Source of the DNA: an uncultured Bdellovibrio sp.
Lineage (GTDB): Bacteria; Bdellovibrionota; Bdellovibrionia; Bdellovibrionales; Bdellovibrionaceae
Length of the DNA: 43,939 bases
Direction of reading: 5' to 3'
Assembly (NCBI RefSeq): GCF_946478835.1
Contig: NZ_CAMLDV010000009.1
Location: forward strand, 1-43,939
This document shows positions 40,472 through 43,939 of the stretch, piece by piece. Positions within the stretch are counted from its first letter, which is position 1. Every line of letters begins with the position of its first letter. A program made the position numbers and the translations under genes. Below the pieces are notes generated by a model. It was not told where the DNA came from, made no database searches, and worked only from the letters and a program-made list of their open reading frames with translations.

Positions 40472-42130
40472 TTAGCGCTGTGATTTGAGATAACCCACGA
40501 TATCCACATCAGGAGCGGTTTCTATGCCGACTCCGCCGGGCATCGGGCCCGTGATCTCATCCAGCGTGTAATCCATACGGGCGTCGTATTTGCGCTCGGG
40601 TTGGTTGCGCAACCATTTTTCTTTTTCGTACCACGCGCGTTTGTTTTCGTCGTCCGTGCAAGAGGCCATTTCCTGATCAAGTCTTGCGCCCCAACGATTT
40701 TCAATACAGTGATAAGGGTCAAAACTCATCGCAAACAATCTTTGGCGGGCAGCTTCCAGGTTCATTCTTACGGTCAGACCGTTTGTCGTCGTGTAAGAGA
40801 ACTGACAAGCCTGAGCTTTTTGCGCATAAATCGCAAACAAGTCCGCAGCTAAGTTTCCCCCGTTATAACGGATGGCTGGATCTCTTTTTTTGTAGCGTTC
40901 AATGTTTGATTTTGTTTGATTCAATAAATCAATGAAAGCCACTTTCAAACGAGCATCACGTGAAGGAGTTGCATAAGCCTCCCATTCGCCTTCAGCTCCG
41001 TAAATGTTCGCCGGCAATTTTTCCGGATGAGGTTTCAAATAAACGCCCGAAGTGCGAGCGGCCTCGACAGCATCAACGCGGTCTTTTAGACTCACGCAAA
41101 TATCGTCTGTCAATTGTGCCATATCTTTAAGTGGATCAATGTGCTGTTCACCTTGCATCAAGCTCATGCGAACGTAGTCATAGAAATTCACAGTCTGTCC
41201 GTTGACGACAAACTTTCCTTTGCTCCATCCTTGAGGATCCGGTTGTGTTCCGTAGTATTGCTCTAAGCCAAATGAAGCGAGTTGCGTATTAGCGGCAGCA
41301 ATAATTTTTCCGCCAATATAGTTTCCAGATGAATCCAGTTTCGCATCCACCACCGCCAAAGGACGGAAGTTTTTAAATCCAGCACCTTGAGCAGGACGAC
41401 TGCGAACAAACTTTGGAGTGAACATACCCATTGTCAAAGAGTTGTCTGGATGAGCATCGATATAGAACACACGTCCATCATCAGCGACTTTATAAACAAT
41501 CGCCACGTGTCCATTAGGATCATAGATCACAGTTCCAGGGCGAACACCATTGCGATCAATTTTAGCAGGATAGAAATCTGTGAAAAGGTCTTGATCAACA
41601 TCACCCAACATACGATAAGTCGCAGAGAACGTGTAACCTGGAACGATGTCATTCAAAACTTCAAGAGCATTCGGGTATGTGTTCTTGAAAAGGCCATTCT
41701 TTGTGAGAACGTCGTAGCGTTTATTTACGTAGTTGCCGAGGTTGTTGTAACGAAGGTCCTTCATGTCTTTAGGATCTTGTCCCGGCTCTAAGTTCGCTTT
41801 AACTTCGCTCACGATCGAAAACGGAAGACCGTTTTTCCATGAAAAATAAGCGCGCAAGTAATAAGGAAGATCCGCGCAGTCTGCGAAATATTTAAGACCT
41901 GCAGGATCTGAATTGAAATAAGGGTTCGCGGAGCTTTTGAGGCAGTTATCCACTTTCCAGCATTGACGTTTTTCAACGGCCTCACCAATACGTGTAACAA
42001 ACTCGCCAAATTGCCGTTCATGCAGGTCTGTCCAGGTCGGCTGAGTAATACGCCACTGGGTCGCCGCAGACTGGGCCTGAGCCGCAAAAGAGGCCAGGAA
42101 AACGAACGAGAGGGTGCCTAGAAACTTCAT
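40472..42130 (-). CDS. Exported protein with a papain-like (NlpC/P60-type) motif
   Basis: The 552-aa protein has a signal peptide (FLGTLSFVFLASFAAQA). A Cys-containing helix start follows, YFADCADLPYYLRAYFSWKNG (Cys85), with two His in the expected order: GHVAIVYKV (His208) and YIDAHPDNS (His227). The arrangement is that of NlpC/P60-like cysteine peptidases or amidases that cut peptidoglycan stem peptides. The C-terminal 300 residues are unassigned, with several Cys (DDICVSL, AQACQFSY, YHCIENRW, MASCTDDE). A role in cell-wall remodelling of self or prey is inferred only. The ATG follows GGAGAATTTCT. Confidence 0.78.
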   Translation of the reverse strand: MKFLGTLSFVFLASFAAQAQSAATQWRITQPTWTDLHERQFGEFVTRIGEAVEKRQCWKVDNCLKSSANPYFNSDPAGLKYFADCADLPYYLRAYFSWKNGLPFSIVSEVKANLEPGQDPKDMKDLRYNNLGNYVNKRYDVLTKNGLFKNTYPNALEVLNDIVPGYTFSATYRMLGDVDQDLFTDFYPAKIDRNGVRPGTVIYDPNGHVAIVYKVADDGRVFYIDAHPDNSLTMGMFTPKFVRSRPAQGAGFKNFRPLAVVDAKLDSSGNYIGGKIIAAANTQLASFGLEQYYGTQPDPQGWSKGKFVVNGQTVNFYDYVRMSLMQGEQHIDPLKDMAQLTDDICVSLKDRVDAVEAARTSGVYLKPHPEKLPANIYGAEGEWEAYATPSRDARLKVAFIDLLNQTKSNIERYKKRDPAIRYNGGNLAADLFAIYAQKAQACQFSYTTTNGLTVRMNLEAARQRLFAMSFDPYHCIENRWGARLDQEMASCTDDENKRAWYEKEKWLRNQPERKYDARMDYTLDEITGPMPGGVGIETAPDVDIVGYLKSQR

Positions 42131-42265
42131 AGAAATTCTCCACGATTATATTCGGGAACGGAAGGAGCAACACCTCTGCCAAAAAATACGGCATATAAGT
42201 CGATTTAATTGCATTTGAGGCCCTTTTTCAGAAGGACCGCCGTTATTCGCTAAACAAGCCTGTAA

Positions 42266-42310
42266 AAGGTGCCTGCTTCTTTTTTCGGCCCATACTGCGT
42301 CAGGCACCTT
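42266..42310. repeat. Inverted repeat upstream of alanine dehydrogenase
   Basis: AAGGTGCCTG (42266-42275) and CAGGCACCTT (42301-42310) are perfect 10-bp arms around a 25-bp T-rich loop. It lies in the 281-bp gap between the papain-like gene and ald. It looks like a mobile or extragenic palindrome or a terminator; no gene overlaps it. Confidence 0.6.
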
Positions 42311-42411
42311 GGGCCCGTTGCTTTTTATTGCCGATCTGGCATATTTCCTGGGTTGTCAAAAATGAGGTTTAACAGAAGGGGTTTTAATAAGAACCCCCGA
42401 CAGGAGTAATC

Positions 42412-43518
42412 ATGATTATCGGTGTTCCTAAGGAGATTAAAATTTCTGAGAACCGTGTTGGTATCACTGAAGCTGGCGTTCGTCAGTACGTGAAAGAAGG
42501 CCACACAGTTATCGTTGAAAAAGACGCAGGTGTCGGTTCTGGTATCAGCAACGAGCAATACGAAAAAGCTGGTGCGAAAATCATCGACACTAAAAAAGAA
42601 GTGTATGCAAAAGCAGACATGATCCAAAAAGTGAAAGAGCCACTTCCTGACGAATACGAACTCATGAAGGAAAACCAAATCCTTTACACATACCTTCACT
42701 TGGCTGCAGAAGCGAAGCTAACGAAAGTTCTTTGCGAGCGTAAAGTGAAAGCGATTGCTTACGAAACAATCCAATTGGACAACGGTTCTTTGCCGCTTTT
42801 GACTCCTATGTCTGAAGTTGCAGGTCGTATGGCGACTCAAATCGGTGCTTTCTACCTTCAAAAAGATCATGGTGGAAAAGGCATCTTGATGGGTGGTGTA
42901 ACGGGCGTAAAACCAGCTAAAGTCACTATCATCGGTGGTGGTGTTGTTGGTACGAATGCAGCGAAAATGGCAGTGGGTCTTGGCGCTTCTGTGACTATCC
43001 TTGATGTGAACACAGCACGTTTGGAATATCTTGATGATATCTTCCAAGGTCGTTGCATGACTTTGTTCTCGAACTCTAAAAACATCGAAGATTCAGTGAA
43101 AGATTCTGATCTTGTTATCGGTGGTGTTTTGATCACGGGCCACAAAGCTCCAACTCTTGTTTCTAAAGAGATGATCGCTTCTATGAGCAAAGGTTCTGTT
43201 GTTGTTGACGTTGCAGTGGACCAAGGTGGTTGTATTGAGACTTGCCGTCCGACTTCTCACCAAAACCCAACTTACGAAGTTGATGGTGTGATCCATTACT
43301 GTGTGCCTAACATGCCAGGCGTTGTACCTAGAACTTCGACTTACGCTTTGACAAACGTCACTGCGAAATACGGTTCTATGCTAGCGGCAATGGGCGTTGA
43401 AGACGCTATTGCGAAATGACCAGCGTTGTTCAAAGGTTTGAACACTTACGGTGGTTACGTATGTTACGAGCCAGTAGCTAAAGACCTTCACATGGAATAC
43501 AGACCTTACAAAGGTTAA
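42412..43518 (+). CDS. ald: Alanine dehydrogenase, frame interrupted by in-frame TGA
   Basis: The NAD-dependent enzyme interconverts alanine and pyruvate. Residues 1-335 are textbook Ald: [17 protein letters not shown], the catalytic Lys and His in YTYLHLA and elsewhere, the Rossmann motif [22 protein letters not shown] and [14 protein letters not shown]. Codon 336 is TGA (43417-43419). The same frame continues [18 protein letters not shown] to TAA at 43516, giving the normal 368 aa. A terminator follows that TAA, not the TGA. If TGA stops, the protein loses a conserved C-terminal 32 residues. CAGGAG precedes the ATG, with a hairpin just upstream (GGGGTT 42378-42383 with AACCCC 42392-42397). 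Confidence 0.9.
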
Positions 43519-43546
43519 TTCCTTAAGTTTCTACTCTAGAAATTTC

Positions 43547-43580
43547 AAAAGGCCTGCATGAAAATGCGGGCCTTTTATTT
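43547..43580 (+). terminator. Intrinsic terminator of ald
   Basis: AAAAGGCCTGCAT-GAAA-ATGCGGGCCTTTT is followed by ATTTT. It lies 29 bp after the distal TAA of ald, supporting the full-length reading frame. Confidence 0.9.
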
Positions 43581-43650
43581 TGCAAAATCATAAGCCCTCA
43601 TTGACAAGAAAAATCTCCAGAGAAAAACTTGTTACAACCCTGGAGGATTT

Positions 43651-43939
43651 ATGTCGGCTTTCTTCGCACTTTTAATCACGACTCTTTTTGCCTCTCACCT
43701 CAACCAATCTCCAACGACGGCCCCGTTGGGTTCTTGGAAAGTCGATCGCAATGCCATTTCAATTTCCGGCGTTTCTTCAGGCGGCTATATGGCAGTCCAA
43801 ATGGGGGTCGCCTATTCTAAAGATATCTCGGCCGTAGCGAGTGTCGCTGGAGGAATTTATTGGTGTTCGGAAGGGGATTCACAAAAAGCGCAAAGTCGTT
43901 GTATGGGGCAACCTCAAGGGATTGATTCCAACGTGCAGA
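43651..43939 (+). CDS. PHB depolymerase-like exported esterase, 5' part
   Basis: The first 96 codons are in view, open at the window end. A short signal peptide (MSAFFALLITTLFASHLNQ) leads to WKVDRNAISISGVSSGGYMAVQMGVAYSKDISAVASVAGGIYWCSEG. The nucleophile elbow GVSSG places Ser42 as catalytic Ser, and the Ala-Gly-Gly-x-x-x-x-Cys segment with the later RCMGQ is typical of the extracellular poly(3-hydroxybutyrate) depolymerase/feruloyl-esterase-like family. TGGAGGATTT precedes the ATG. Substrate cannot be confirmed from the part seen; a polymer from prey storage granules would be attractive. Confidence 0.85.
   Translation, partial: MSAFFALLITTLFASHLNQSPTTAPLGSWKVDRNAISISGVSSGGYMAVQMGVAYSKDISAVASVAGGIYWCSEGDSQKAQSRCMGQPQGIDSNVQ

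Noticed and set aside
43417..43419. Selenocysteine at the ald TGA
   Set aside because: The position is not a catalytic site in alanine dehydrogenases, and the downstream stem-loop is too small and lacks the features of a bacterial SECIS; no sel genes are seen here.
1..43939. CRISPR arrays, insertion sequences, prophage, tRNA or rRNA genes
   Set aside because: I saw no spaced direct repeats, no transposase, integrase or phage structural gene, and no cloverleaf or rRNA-like segment on reading through both strands. A tRNA or covariance scan was not run.

Overview
The window looks like a stretch of chromosome from Bdellovibrio or a close relative (Bdellovibrionota). This is inferred from the flavour of the proteins, the many small exported proteins of unknown function, the didermic envelope genes (tamA/tamB-like, lpxC) and a mid-40s percent G+C judged by eye. 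It was not tested by any search. Coding density is high. I see no rRNA, tRNA, insertion sequence, prophage or CRISPR array.

Layout. (1) 1-3.1 kb: a peroxide-defence cluster, ahpF (cut by the window edge) and ahpC, divergent from oxyR with an OxyR-type site between them, then a truncated globin. (2) 3.1-10.9 kb: small regulator-centred units. These are an exported amidotransferase-like protein, a small membrane gene broken by an in-frame TGA beside a merR-type gene, an exported protein, a 30-codon membrane peptide, a hydrolase, cfa, and a MarR/rhodanese/DoxX unit with two palindromic operators, then a PhoD-like phosphatase. (3) 11-19.4 kb: a citrate/2-methylcitrate synthase, a LysR-like regulator, several exported proteins, an SDR enzyme, lplA, a guanidine-III-like riboswitch ahead of a SugE/Gdx-type exporter, and a LOG-family enzyme. 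(4) 19.4-23.7 kb: prpB and prpD of the methylcitrate cycle, separated by a very long inverted repeat, then a DOMON-like protein coupled to an acyl-ACP thioesterase. (5) 23.8-34.3 kb: a small Xre regulator, an unknown protein, a tamA-tamB-unknown cluster preceded by efp, and a TPR protein. (6) 34.4-43.9 kb: ruvC-ruvA-ruvB-class 3 asparaginase-lpxC, a chemoreceptor, an exported papain-like protein, alanine dehydrogenase with an in-frame TGA, and the start of a PHB depolymerase-like gene.

How it fits together. The AhpC/AhpF/OxyR set detoxifies peroxide. PrpB, PrpD and the synthase can run propionyl-CoA to pyruvate and succinate. The TamA-like Omp85 protein and TamB probably form an envelope assembly or lipid transport machine. 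RuvABC resolves Holliday junctions, and LpxC commits to lipid A.

The most unusual signals are non-coding: two long hairpins inside minus-strand operons (ahpC-ahpF and prpD-prpB), a 31-bp motif found at two distant loci, a hairpin that buries the ribosome-binding site of the tam cluster, a perfect hairpin abutting an lpxC start that has no Shine-Dalgarno, and two otherwise intact genes each interrupted once by TGA in the same AAA-TGA-C context.
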